Origin: Flavobacterium dauae
GTDB taxonomy: Bacteria > Bacteroidota > Bacteroidia > Flavobacteriales > Flavobacteriaceae
DNA length: 64,000 nt
NCBI RefSeq assembly: GCF_004151275.2
Contig: NZ_CP130821.1
Location: 1,922,001-1,986,000 of the forward strand
Direction of reading: 5' to 3'
The notes under the pieces were generated by a model. That model saw only the letters and a program-made list of their open reading frames with translations. It was not told where the DNA came from and made no database searches. Position numbers and translations under genes: made by a program. Shown piece by piece: positions 51,300-60,329 of this stretch; positions within the stretch are counted from its first letter, which is position 1, and every line of letters begins with the position of its first letter.

Positions 51300-53354
51300 T
51301 TATTTAAAATCTGCGTCTGATACGCCTTCATTTACTTTTATTTCAGAAACTTTAAATTCTACCGACATTCCTGGACCTAAAGGTAAAGATGTTGCGTGAG
51401 CAATTTTAATACCTTTAACCTCTTTGTAGTCGCCGTAAGTAGAAGTCATTTCAAAAGTTTTTCCTTGTGCTTCAACAGCTTCTGTAGTAGCAATTTTTAA
51501 ACCGGTAGCTACGCTGTAATAAGTCGTTTCTTTGTCTTTCTTTAAAACATACGCTTCTTCTCCGTTAAAAGTTTCAATACCTGTTAATTCAAACGAAGCT
51601 GCATTTTTTAAATCGTCTAATTCATTAAATAGTTTAGATGATTCTTGAGCTTCTTTTAATTCGTCACCAGTTAAATCTTGCTTTTGACCTTGTTGAGCAG
51701 AATATCCCATTGTAGGTGTAACTACTTGTTTCATTAACTCCATTCCCATTCCGTTTAAAGACATCATAGATTGTCCTTTATTAGTTTGTTTTTGAGTTAA
51801 AGAAATTTCCATACCTTGCATAGAACCTTTAGAAACAACGCTTAACGATTTAACTTCTTTCAGTTTTTTCTCACCACCAATTGCATTGATAAAGTTTTCG
51901 ATTACTGTTTTTGAAGTTACGCCAGCAGGTGCAGCTTTTTTAAACATAGGTTTTTCAACCTGATTTGCATAAGGATCATAATAATTTACCGGATATCCTA
52001 AACGATCTAAAGTACCGGCTACATCAGAACCTTTACCAACAATTACAATGCGTTGATTGTCTTTCTTAAAGAATTTGTTTGCTACGCGCTGAACATCAGC
52101 AACAGTTACTGCCTGAATGTTTTTAATGTAGTTTTCATAGAAATCTTCAGGTAAATTTTGCGTTTTTGTTCTTAATGCAAAACTTGCAATAGTACCTGGT
52201 TTTTGCGTTTCCATTACAAAGTTTCCTATGTATTTTGCTTTTGCAAGATCTAATTCTGCTTGTGTTACAGGTTGTGTTCTGATTTTTTGTAATTCGTTTA
52301 CAAATTCTACCACCGCAGAATCGGTAACTACATTACGAACCGATGCCGATGCTTTGAATTTTGAAGTGTATTTTCCTGAACCTAATGAAGAATAAGCTCC
52401 GTACGTCCATCCGTGTGCCTCACGTAAGTTTAAAAACAAACGTCCTTCTCCTCCGCCACCTAAAATCTGGTTAGCAATTAAACCTGCAAAATAATCTTTA
52501 TCGGTTAATTTTAAATTTACGGTATTTACTAAAGCAATTTCTGACTGAACTGCATTTGGCATATCCACAAAATCGATTTGTGTTTTAGCAACATTTACTG
52601 GTTCTGGATATTTTGCAACGGGTGCAGATGCTTTTTTCCAGTCTTTGAATAATTTCTCAACCTGCTTTTTAACATCTTTAAACTTTACATCACCAACAAC
52701 TACTAAATAAGCGTTTTCTGGTACAAAATACGATGCGTAATTTTGTTTAACATCTGCCAACGTAACATTGTTTAGTGTTTGTTCTGTAATAAACTCACCG
52801 TTAGGGTGATTTTTTCCAAACAATAACGCATTTGTAACACGACTTGCTACTGAAGAAACCGATTTTTCATCGGCTTTTAAACCTTCTATTGCTTGCTGTT
52901 TTGCTTTATCGAATTCTTCTTGAGAGAATAATGGGCTTAAAGATCCTTCTGCCATTAATTCTAACAAACGAGAACTGTATTTAGACAATCCGCTCGCAGA
53001 AGCTCCCGTATTCCAAAAACTTACATTAGCACCCAAGAAATCAATTTCATCGTTGAACTTTTCTTTAGATGTTTTTGCGGTTCCATTACCAACAACAGCA
53101 CTTGTTAAACTTGATACTCCGGCTTTTGCACCTTCTACATAAGGCGGTGTATCAATAGTTAACATATAACTTACACGTGGTAATTTATGATCTTCTACCA
53201 CCATTACCTTTAAACCGTTTTTCATGGTAAACTCTTGCGGTTTTTGAACATGAACGGTTGGCATTGGACCCGGTTGCGGTTGCGGGCGTTTTATTTGAGC
53301 TTCGACACTAATAGTTAGTAACAAAGCTGATGCGAATACTAATATTTTTTTCAT
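51300..53354 (-). CDS. M16-family protease, probable non-catalytic subunit with C-terminal extension
   Basis: 684 residues with a signal peptide (MKKILVFASALLLTISVEAQ). M16 domains cover about 35-470 (MKNGLKVMVVEDHKLPRVSYMLTID ... NILGGGGEGRLFLNLREAHGWTYGAYS, containing the R/Y pair of the second domain). The N-terminal domain lacks the zinc motif HxxEH, so it is likely the inactive partner of the protein encoded 13 nt upstream. Residues about 490-684 are an added beta-rich domain resembling LolA/LolB-type lipoprotein-binding folds (SVVSKGSMQGMEISLTQKQTNKG, AYVLKKDKETTYYSVATGLKI). Periplasmic. Confidence 0.9.
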   Translation of the reverse strand: MKKILVFASALLLTISVEAQIKRPQPQPGPMPTVHVQKPQEFTMKNGLKVMVVEDHKLPRVSYMLTIDTPPYVEGAKAGVSSLTSAVVGNGTAKTSKEKFNDEIDFLGANVSFWNTGASASGLSKYSSRLLELMAEGSLSPLFSQEEFDKAKQQAIEGLKADEKSVSSVASRVTNALLFGKNHPNGEFITEQTLNNVTLADVKQNYASYFVPENAYLVVVGDVKFKDVKKQVEKLFKDWKKASAPVAKYPEPVNVAKTQIDFVDMPNAVQSEIALVNTVNLKLTDKDYFAGLIANQILGGGGEGRLFLNLREAHGWTYGAYSSLGSGKYTSKFKASASVRNVVTDSAVVEFVNELQKIRTQPVTQAELDLAKAKYIGNFVMETQKPGTIASFALRTKTQNLPEDFYENYIKNIQAVTVADVQRVANKFFKKDNQRIVIVGKGSDVAGTLDRLGYPVNYYDPYANQVEKPMFKKAAPAGVTSKTVIENFINAIGGEKKLKEVKSLSVVSKGSMQGMEISLTQKQTNKGQSMMSLNGMGMELMKQVVTPTMGYSAQQGQKQDLTGDELKEAQESSKLFNELDDLKNAASFELTGIETFNGEEAYVLKKDKETTYYSVATGLKIATTEAVEAQGKTFEMTSTYGDYKEVKGIKIAHATSLPLGPGMSVEFKVSEIKVNEGVSDADFK

Positions 53355-53367
53355 TTTGTTTACTTTC

Positions 53368-54699
53368 TTATTTAGCTGATTCTGCTTCTCCTTTTGCTGG
53401 TACGTAATCTAATAATAAACGGGAATTGCTTTGTAAATATTTTTTAGCAACATCGCGAATTTCTTCTCTTGTAATTGAACGATAAATTTCGATTTCTTCG
53501 TTAATTAAATTAATATCACCGTACAATAAGTAATTTGTAGCCAGGTTTTCCGCCAAACCTTCTAAATTTGAATTTTGGCTTACGTAACGATTTTCAAATT
53601 CGTTTTGTAATTTTTGATAATCTCTTTCAGAAATCAACTCGGTTTGCAATTTAGTAATTTCAGCATCAATTTCTGTTTGTAATGCCTCACGCGTAGTATC
53701 ACCCATTGGTAAACCTGCAATTAAGTACATTCCGTAATCTTCTTGTGCGTAATTAAATGCAAATAACTGTAAAGCCATTTTTTTCTCATCAACAATTTTC
53801 TTTTGCATTGGTGACGATTTTCCGCCAGAAAGGTACGATGAAATCATATCCAAAACTCTAGCATCACGCGTTTTCATAGATGGTGTTCTATACGCAGTAA
53901 TGTACATTGGAATTTGAATGTTTGCATCGTAAGCTGTTGCGTGAATTGTTTTTGTGATTGGATCTTCCTGAATGTTTACACGAGGAACATCTGCTCCTTT
54001 TTTAACCACTCCGAAATATTTTTCAACCAAATCTTTTGTTTTTGCAAACTCGATATCACCTGCAATTACTAAAACAGCGTTGTTTGGTACATAGAACTTT
54101 TTGTTGAATGCCTGAAACTCTTCTAATGTAGCAGCATCTAAATGATCCATAGAACCAATTGGTGCCCAACGGTACGGGTGTTTTTTGAAAAGATTTTTCT
54201 TAACTTCTGTGATCCAGTTTCCGTACGGGCTGTTATCTACACGTAAGCGTTTTTCTTCTTTTACAACTTCGTTTTGAGTATCAACACCAATTTGGTTGAT
54301 AACTGGTTGTAATAAACGATCAGATTCCATCCAAATAGCCAATTCTAAATTGTTCGATGGAAATACTTCGTAATAATAGGTACGGTCATCTGAAGTGTTC
54401 GCATTGTTGTGCCCTCCATTAGAAGTTACCAACTTAAACCACTCACCTCTTTCAATATTTTCGGTACCTTCAAACAAAAGGTGCTCAAAAAAGTGCGCAA
54501 AACCAGTACGCTCTGGGTTTTCATCTTTTGCACCTACGTGGTACATTACAGAAGTAACTACAACAGGCGCCGATTTGTCTTGATGTAAAACTACATGCAA
54601 ACCATTGTCAAGTGTATACTCTTCAAACTCAACTTTCTGTGCAACTGCAACACTACTAATTAAAAGTGCAGAAGCTAAAGCCGTTAAAGATTTTCTCAT
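53368..54699 (-). CDS. M16-family zinc metalloprotease, catalytic subunit
   Basis: 443 residues with a signal peptide (SLTALASALLISSVAVAQ). The inverted zinc motif HFFEH is in RTGFAHFFEHLLFEGTENI near residues 65-83, with the third ligand Glu expected about 76 residues further. The downstream partner lacks this motif, so the two should form a heterodimer like other bacterial M16B pairs. It degrades peptides in the periplasm. An intergenic space of about 190 bases upstream separates it from rplU, divergent. Confidence 0.94.
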   Translation of the reverse strand: MRKSLTALASALLISSVAVAQKVEFEEYTLDNGLHVVLHQDKSAPVVVTSVMYHVGAKDENPERTGFAHFFEHLLFEGTENIERGEWFKLVTSNGGHNNANTSDDRTYYYEVFPSNNLELAIWMESDRLLQPVINQIGVDTQNEVVKEEKRLRVDNSPYGNWITEVKKNLFKKHPYRWAPIGSMDHLDAATLEEFQAFNKKFYVPNNAVLVIAGDIEFAKTKDLVEKYFGVVKKGADVPRVNIQEDPITKTIHATAYDANIQIPMYITAYRTPSMKTRDARVLDMISSYLSGGKSSPMQKKIVDEKKMALQLFAFNYAQEDYGMYLIAGLPMGDTTREALQTEIDAEITKLQTELISERDYQKLQNEFENRYVSQNSNLEGLAENLATNYLLYGDINLINEEIEIYRSITREEIRDVAKKYLQSNSRLLLDYVPAKGEAESAK

Positions 54700-54827
54700 A
54701 ACTTCGATTTAAATTAATTTGATTTTTTAATTAGTGTGCAATTTCGTGATTTTGTTACATTTAAATTCTTATTTTTTTTACTATTTTTATTTTGATCGAT
54801 TAATTTTTTAAAAACGAACAACTTACA

Positions 54828-54857
54828 TTTGATTTTTAGATATTTTTTGTATATTTG
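54828..54857 (+). promoter_or_regulatory. Full Bacteroidota promoter for rplU-rpmA
   Basis: TTTG at 54828-54831, an 18-nt spacer, then TATATTTG at 54850-54857. It lies 31 nt before the rplU ATG at 54889 and overlaps the longer in-frame reading, deciding the start. Confidence 0.82.
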
Positions 54858-54888
54858 CACTCTTAAAATTAATCTTAATTTAATTGTT

Positions 54889-55200
54889 ATGTACGCAATC
54901 GTAGAGATAGCAGGGCAACAATTCAAAGTTAGCAAAGACCAAAAAGTGTATGTTCACCGTTTGGCAACTGAAGAAGGAGCAAATGTTACTTTTGACAAAG
55001 TTCTTTTAGTTGACAATGCAGGAACAATAACTTTAGGCGCCCCAGCTATAACAGGAGCTTCGGTAGGAGCGAAAGTTTTAAAACACCTTCAAGGTGACAA
55101 AGTTATCGTTTTCAAAAAGAAAAGAAGAAAAGGATACAAAAAGAAAAATGGTCATAGACAAGCGTTGACTCAAATCGTTATCGAAGGAATCAACATTTAA
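54889..55200 (+). CDS. rplU: Ribosomal protein bL21
   Basis: 103 residues from the ATG at 54889 (MYAIVEIAGQQFKV), the standard start and length. It binds 23S rRNA. DKVLLVDNAGTITLGAPAITGASVGAKVLKHLQGDKVIVFKKKRRKGYKKKNGHRQ contains the family's basic C-terminal signature (KRRKGYKKKNGHRQ). It is followed by rpmA after 41 nt, the usual operon. Confidence 0.98.
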   Translation: MYAIVEIAGQQFKVSKDQKVYVHRLATEEGANVTFDKVLLVDNAGTITLGAPAITGASVGAKVLKHLQGDKVIVFKKKRRKGYKKKNGHRQALTQIVIEGINI

Positions 55201-55241
55201 TCTATAACCAAAAAGTATTAACAATTTAAAACCCAAACATC

Positions 55242-55502
55242 ATGGCTCACAAGAAAGGTGTCGGTAGTTCTAAGAACGGTAGAGAATCAGAATCGAAACG
55301 TTTAGGCGTTAAGATTTATGGTGGACAGGCAGCTATTGCCGGTAACATCATTGTAAGACAAAGAGGTTCAAAACATAACCCAGGCGAAAACGTTTACATG
55401 GGAAAAGATCATACTTTACATGCTAAAGTTGACGGAATTGTACAATTTGTGAAAAAGAGAGATAACAAATCTTTCGTTTCTATTGTACCGTTTGAAGCTT
55501 AA
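55242..55502 (+). CDS. rpmA: Ribosomal protein bL27
   Basis: 86 residues. [28 protein letters not shown] and [24 protein letters not shown] are definitive. The protein keeps the ordinary Met-Ala start without the cleaved N-terminal leader seen in Firmicutes L27. It shares the rplU promoter and is followed by a strong terminator. Confidence 0.98.
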   Translation: MAHKKGVGSSKNGRESESKRLGVKIYGGQAAIAGNIIVRQRGSKHNPGENVYMGKDHTLHAKVDGIVQFVKKRDNKSFVSIVPFEA

Positions 55503-55523
55503 TCTTCTTAGACAACAAAAATT

Positions 55524-55552
55524 AAAAGCATCTCATTCGAGATGCTTTTTTT
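55524..55552 (+). terminator. Terminator after rpmA
   Basis: AGCATCTC at 55527-55534 pairs with GAGATGCT at 55539-55546 around ATTC, flanked by A and T tracts, so it should work both for rpmA and for the convergent peptidase gene. Confidence 0.92.
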
Positions 55553-55558
55553 ATGCTC

Positions 55559-57991
55559 TTATTTATTATTTACTATCTTCTTCAAATACTTATCTAAAAA
55601 CTGTTCTTGTTCCCAAAGCAAGTGTAAAATATTTTCTTTAGCAACGTAACTGTGACTTTCTTTAGGTAAAATTACCATACGTACAGGAGCTCCTAATCCT
55701 TTTAAAGCTTGGAAATAACGTTCGGTTTGTAAAGTAAAGGTTCCTGGGTTATTATCAGCTTCGCCGTGAACCAATAACAGAGGTGTTTTCATTTTTTCGG
55801 CATTCATAAAAGGCGACATGGTGTTGTAAACATTGGGAACTTCCCAATAATTTCGCTGTTCACTTTGAAAACCAAACGGAGTTAAGGTTCTGTTATACGC
55901 ACCTGAACGAGCAATTCCACAAGCAAACAATTTAGTGTGTGACAATAAGTTTGCTGTCATAAACGCTCCGTACGAGTGCCCGCCAACACCCACGCGGGTT
56001 CTGTCAATATATCCTAATTTATCAACCGCATCAATCGCAGCTTCGGCATTCATTGCCAATTGCTCAATAAACGTATCGTTAGGTTCTTGCGTTCCTTCGC
56101 CAATAATCGGAAAAGCAGCATCGTCTAAAACAGCATAACCTTTTGCAGCCCAGTAAACAAAAGATCCGTAATAAGGAAATGTAAATTCGTTTGGATTGGC
56201 TGATGATTGCCCTGCACTGTTCTTGTCTTTATATTCTGCAGGATATGCCCAAATCAATAAAGGAAGTTTTTCTTTTGGATTTTTACGATCAAAACCAGCC
56301 GGTAAATATAACGTTCCCGATAATTCAACGCCATCTTTACGTTTGTATTTAATTACTTCTTTATGAACATCTTTAATACTTTCAAACGGATTTTTGTTGA
56401 AGGTAATCTGCTTTAAATCTTTTTTAGATTTGATGTTGCGGAAATAGTAATTAGGGTAATCGTTTTTAGATTGAATGTTTACCAAAATTTCTCCTTTTTT
56501 AATATCGATGATTTCAGAAATCGATTCGATTCGATCTGTAAGGCTCGATTGATACAGGCGTTTTGTTTTTAAAGTAGCCAGATCTAATTCATCGATAAAA
56601 GGAAACTGACCTTCTTTGGTATGACCTTCGCCAATTAAATACAATTTGTTGTTTTCTTTTTGCAAGGTGTATCGTCCAAAATCATTTTTCTTTGTTTGAA
56701 AATCGCCTGGATCGCTGTAAATATCCTGGTAATTTCTATCCCAAATTGTTACTAATTCCGACTTTTTAGAAGGATTGAACAAATAAGTTTTAATGTTTCG
56801 GGTATCGTACCATTGATCGTAAATAATTGCCGTTTCATCATCACCCCACGAAATTCCTCCGTAACGTTGCGGCGTTTTTGTAAGTAATTCAGGTTGATTG
56901 TTAAACGGAGCTTCCCAAGTGTATAAGGCATCGCGAAATTCAACTGCCTTTGCTGGATCGCCTTCGTCTAAAGCTTCCACAAAAAATAAAGTCGCAGGTT
57001 TATCTGCCCGCCAAGCCATACTGCGTTTTCCGGTACGAACCGCCATGAAACCTTTCGGCATTACTTCGCCTAAAGCAACATCGTTTACTAGTTTTACTTC
57101 TTTACCTTCGGCTGTATAAGCAATGGTTTTCATTGGGAAACGATTTAACGGAACCAAATACGAAAACGGTTTTTGTATGGTTGTAAGCAAAATGTAATTT
57201 CCATCGGGCGAAAATGTTTCTCCGGCATACAAATCGGCTTTTTTAAACAGTTTTTTGTTTCCGTTTAAATCAATTGTGTATAATTCTGATGTAACAATGG
57301 TTTCAAAATTAGTTTCATCGGTTTTGTTTTTCAACAAATCCTGATAGGTTCTGTTTTGCGAAACCACACCTTCTTCGGCTGTGGAAACAATAGGTCCGGT
57401 TGGAATTGCCTTTTCTGCATTAATCAATGCTTTTCGATCGGCAGGAATCACTTTAATTAATAATTTATCGCTGTTTTTGTACCACGTAATCGGATTGCCC
57501 AAATTGGCATTTAAAATGGCATCGGTCAGTTTTTTGGCTGTTGCAGTTTTTAAATCTAAAATCCATAGTTCGTTTCCAGTTGCCGTAGTGTTTGTAAAAG
57601 CCAGCATAGCTTCGTTTGGCGCCCAGATTACGTTGCTGATTAACGCATTGGCAGGCAACCCTTTTACAATGGTTTCTGCTTGATCTGAAACTTTTTTTAT
57701 TTTGATATTATTAATAAACGATGTTGTACTGGATATATTGGTATTTGGATTGATTCGCAAACCACCTAAACGCAATTCGTCCTGATTTAATTCATCAAGA
57801 CTTTTGTAAGTATTTCGGTACGATAAAACCATCCATTCTTTATTACTACTCATTGAAACAGAAGGGGCACGTTCGTAATCTGCCAATTGTAAAATTTCTT
57901 TCGATGGTTTTTGATAGGTAATGTTTTCTTGTGCAATCATAGGCGCAGTGGCTAATAATAATGCTAATAGTGTTTGTTTTATTTTTTTCAT
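55559..57991 (-). CDS. S9-family serine peptidase, glutamyl endopeptidase-like (S9D)
   Basis: 810 residues. Signal peptide LLALLLATAPMIAQ, a beta-propeller in the first about 520 residues and an alpha/beta hydrolase C terminus. The nucleophile is in GVGGHSYGAFMTANLLSHT; the Asp in LLVHGEADNNPGTFTLQTERYF; the His in LPKESHSYVAKENILHLLWE. The surroundings of all three (with IARSGAYNRTLTPFGFQ) resemble plant chloroplast glutamyl endopeptidase more than DPP-IV. Likely periplasmic. Its promoter box lies 20 nt upstream. Confidence 0.9.
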   Translation of the reverse strand: MKKIKQTLLALLLATAPMIAQENITYQKPSKEILQLADYERAPSVSMSSNKEWMVLSYRNTYKSLDELNQDELRLGGLRINPNTNISSTTSFINNIKIKKVSDQAETIVKGLPANALISNVIWAPNEAMLAFTNTTATGNELWILDLKTATAKKLTDAILNANLGNPITWYKNSDKLLIKVIPADRKALINAEKAIPTGPIVSTAEEGVVSQNRTYQDLLKNKTDETNFETIVTSELYTIDLNGNKKLFKKADLYAGETFSPDGNYILLTTIQKPFSYLVPLNRFPMKTIAYTAEGKEVKLVNDVALGEVMPKGFMAVRTGKRSMAWRADKPATLFFVEALDEGDPAKAVEFRDALYTWEAPFNNQPELLTKTPQRYGGISWGDDETAIIYDQWYDTRNIKTYLFNPSKKSELVTIWDRNYQDIYSDPGDFQTKKNDFGRYTLQKENNKLYLIGEGHTKEGQFPFIDELDLATLKTKRLYQSSLTDRIESISEIIDIKKGEILVNIQSKNDYPNYYFRNIKSKKDLKQITFNKNPFESIKDVHKEVIKYKRKDGVELSGTLYLPAGFDRKNPKEKLPLLIWAYPAEYKDKNSAGQSSANPNEFTFPYYGSFVYWAAKGYAVLDDAAFPIIGEGTQEPNDTFIEQLAMNAEAAIDAVDKLGYIDRTRVGVGGHSYGAFMTANLLSHTKLFACGIARSGAYNRTLTPFGFQSEQRNYWEVPNVYNTMSPFMNAEKMKTPLLLVHGEADNNPGTFTLQTERYFQALKGLGAPVRMVILPKESHSYVAKENILHLLWEQEQFLDKYLKKIVNNK

Positions 57992-58010
57992 TTGTAATTC
58001 GGTTTTTTTA

Positions 58011-58018
58011 CAAAAATA
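58011..58018 (-). promoter_or_regulatory. -7 promoter box for the S9 peptidase gene (TATTTTTG)
   Basis: TATTTTTG on the minus strand matches TAnnTTTG, 19 nt before the ATG at 57991. Confidence 0.6.
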
Positions 58019-58099
58019 AGTATTTTAAAGATAGCACTTATAACGTTAATCTTTTCAAAAAATTAAGTAAATTAGCTTTCATCTAAATTAAGATAAGAA

Positions 58100-59110
58100 A
58101 TGATGTATCATTCTAAAATAACAGGATTGGGATTTTATGTTCCTGATAATATTGTAACCAATAACGATTTATCAAAACTGATGGACACTAATGATGAGTG
58201 GATTCAGGAACGCACAGGTATAAAAGAACGCAGACATGTGATTTTACCAGAAGATACCACTTCGGGTATGGCACTGAAAGCATCGAAGATAGCCATTGAA
58301 CGTGCTAAAATTGATAAAAACGATATTGATTTTATTGTTTTTGCGACTTTGAGTCCCGATTATTATTTTCCGGGACCGGGAGTAACTCTTCAAAAAGATT
58401 TAGGTATTAAAAATGTGGGTGCGTTAGATATTCGCAATCAATGCTCGGGGTTTATTTATGCTCTTTCGGTTGCCGATCAGTTTATAAAAACCGGAATGTA
58501 TAAAAATGTTTTAGTCGTAGGATCTGAAATTCATTCCAAAGGATTAGATATGACGACTCGTGGCAGAGGTGTATCGGTTATTTTTGGAGATGGTGCCGGA
58601 GCGGTTGTTTTAAGCCGAACCGAAGATTTATCAAAAGGAATTTTATCTACTCATTTACATTCGCAAGGAGAACATGCCGAAGAACTGGCTTTAACAGCTC
58701 CGGGAATGGGAAAACGTTGGGTTACTGATATTTTAAAGGATAATGATCCTAACGATGAAACGTATTATCCATATATGAACGGACAATTTGTGTTTAAAAA
58801 TGCGGTGGTTCGTTTTTCTGAAGTCATTAATGAAGGATTGCAAGCGAATAATTTGCAGGTTTCAGATATCGATATGTTAATTCCGCATCAGGCTAATTTG
58901 CGAATTTCACAATTTATCCAACAAAAATTTCAGCTAACCGACGATCAGGTGTACAACAACATTATGAATTATGGAAATACCACCGCTGCATCGGTACCAA
59001 TTGCACTAACCGAAGCGTGGGAAAAAGGAAAAATTAAAGATAATGATTTAGTGGTACTTGCAGCTTTTGGAAGCGGTTTTACCTGGGCAAGTGCAATTAT
59101 TCGTTGGTAA
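58100..59110 (+). CDS. 3-oxoacyl-ACP synthase III family protein (FabH-like)
   Basis: 336 residues (two adjacent ATGs at 58100 and 58103). The thiolase-fold triad is intact: Cys115 in DIRNQCSGFIYAL, His in LIPHQANLRIS, Asn in NYGNTTAASVP. It condenses an acyl-CoA starter with malonyl-ACP. In Bacteroidota several FabH paralogues exist, for branched starters or for secondary lipids such as flexirubin, so the exact role is open. The next gene, 55 nt downstream, is a fatty acid hydroxylase-like protein, pointing to lipid modification. Confidence 0.9.
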   Translation: MMYHSKITGLGFYVPDNIVTNNDLSKLMDTNDEWIQERTGIKERRHVILPEDTTSGMALKASKIAIERAKIDKNDIDFIVFATLSPDYYFPGPGVTLQKDLGIKNVGALDIRNQCSGFIYALSVADQFIKTGMYKNVLVVGSEIHSKGLDMTTRGRGVSVIFGDGAGAVVLSRTEDLSKGILSTHLHSQGEHAEELALTAPGMGKRWVTDILKDNDPNDETYYPYMNGQFVFKNAVVRFSEVINEGLQANNLQVSDIDMLIPHQANLRISQFIQQKFQLTDDQVYNNIMNYGNTTAASVPIALTEAWEKGKIKDNDLVVLAAFGSGFTWASAIIRW

Positions 59111-59165
59111 AAAAGTTGTAGTTTATAATAGTTCTTAGTAAATTCGAAAGCGAAAAAAGTGAGTA

Positions 59166-59849
59166 ATGAAAGGACAAAGAGTACAAAACACAGGACAAGC
59201 ACGGCTGTTTAAAAACCCGTTTTTAGAGTTGTTAACCAAAGGGCATCCGGCAATTAGCTGGGGATTACACGTACCTATTTTGATTTATTGTTTTTATTAC
59301 GGATATATCAATTTTGATATGTCTTTTTTAATAATGTTGGGCGTTTCTATTTTTGCTTTATTTTTCTGGACTTTTTTTGAATATATTGCCCACCGATATA
59401 TTTTTCATTTAATAAGCGAAAAAGAAAGTTTACAAAAATTTGCGTACATTATGCACGGAAACCACCATCATTATCCCAAAGATAAAACACGCTTGTTTAT
59501 GCCGCCTGTGCCCAGTTTAATTATTGCCGCAGCATTGTTTGCATTGCAGTATTTAATTCTAGGTAAATATGCTTTTGCTTTTTATCCCGGGTTTATTTTA
59601 GGATGGTTAATGTATGCCTCTACACATTATTTAATTCACGCCATTGAACCACCTTTTAAATTTTTACAACCACTTTGGCGTAACCACCATTTGCACCATT
59701 ATCGTAATGAAAATCTTGGGTTTGGTGTAAGTAACACTATTTGGGATAAAGTTTTTGGTACAATGTTCGATTTTAAAAAAGACCGTATCGACAAACAAAA
59801 ATCAAAAGAATTAATGTTTGATAAAAAACAAAAAAGTGAAGCCGTTTAA
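59166..59849 (+). CDS. Fatty acid hydroxylase / sterol desaturase superfamily protein
   Basis: 227 residues with four membrane helices (about 30-48, 52-72, 118-138, 140-160). The diiron histidine clusters are visible: HRYIFH near 78, HGNHHHYP near 97, and HHLHHYRNENLGFG near 177, with H in STHYLIHAIEP near 158. The group includes fatty acid 2-hydroxylases, in Bacteroidota possibly acting on sphingolipids or sulfonolipids; substrate uncertain. It is on the same strand as the FabH-like gene, probably in one transcript. Its last codons form a terminator arm. Confidence 0.9.
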   Translation: MKGQRVQNTGQARLFKNPFLELLTKGHPAISWGLHVPILIYCFYYGYINFDMSFLIMLGVSIFALFFWTFFEYIAHRYIFHLISEKESLQKFAYIMHGNHHHYPKDKTRLFMPPVPSLIIAAALFALQYLILGKYAFAFYPGFILGWLMYASTHYLIHAIEPPFKFLQPLWRNHHLHHYRNENLGFGVSNTIWDKVFGTMFDFKKDRIDKQKSKELMFDKKQKSEAV

Positions 59850-59863
59850 GCTTCACTTTTTTG
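59831..59863 (+). terminator. Terminator at the end of the hydroxylase gene
   Basis: AAAAAGTGAAGC at 59831-59842 pairs with 59850-59861, then T. The left arm is within the coding sequence (K-K-Q-K-S-E-A). Confidence 0.85.
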
Positions 59864-59889
59864 TTTTTTATCAATCTAATTTAAGAATA

Positions 59890-60270
59890 TTAATACGGTT
59901 TTTGTGCAAATTGTATTTCTAATATATTACTATCTAAATAACCAGCACGTTTAGCCTGTACTTTAACAACAGCAATGGTTGTATGTGCATATTTGTTTCC
60001 AACAATAGCAACACCATCTACATAATACGTAACGTCTGTAACCGCAGTACTGTCACTTTTTGTTGTAAAAGTTACTTGTTTTCCTAATTCAGAGAAAAGT
60101 ACATCTTTTTCTTTTACATAAGTTGCATTTGAAGAAAGTACTAACTGCTTTTCAACATTCGGGTTAGGGTTTGGTGTAGGTATTTCAACCACAGGATCGT
60201 CTTCAGAACAAGAAGTTAAACCAATTGTTGAAAAAGTAGCTATTGCAATAAAGAAAAAAAGCTTTTTCAT
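59890..60270 (-). CDS. Small lipoprotein of unknown function
   Basis: 126 residues. MKKLFFFIAIATFSTIGLTSCSED gives lipid-modified Cys21. A Pro/Asn-rich linker (VVEIPTPNPNPNVEK) leads to one beta-sandwich-like domain of about 80 residues (VTFTTKSDSTAVTDVTYYVDGVAIVGNKYAHTTI, VQAKRAGYLDSNIL), resembling Ig-like add-on domains. No specific family or partner. It stands alone. Confidence 0.8.
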   Translation of the reverse strand: MKKLFFFIAIATFSTIGLTSCSEDDPVVEIPTPNPNPNVEKQLVLSSNATYVKEKDVLFSELGKQVTFTTKSDSTAVTDVTYYVDGVAIVGNKYAHTTIAVVKVQAKRAGYLDSNILEIQFAQKPY

Positions 60271-60329
60271 CTTAAAATATTTAAGGTTAATTATTGAAAA
60301 TTTAAAATAATGCTATAAAAATACAAAAA

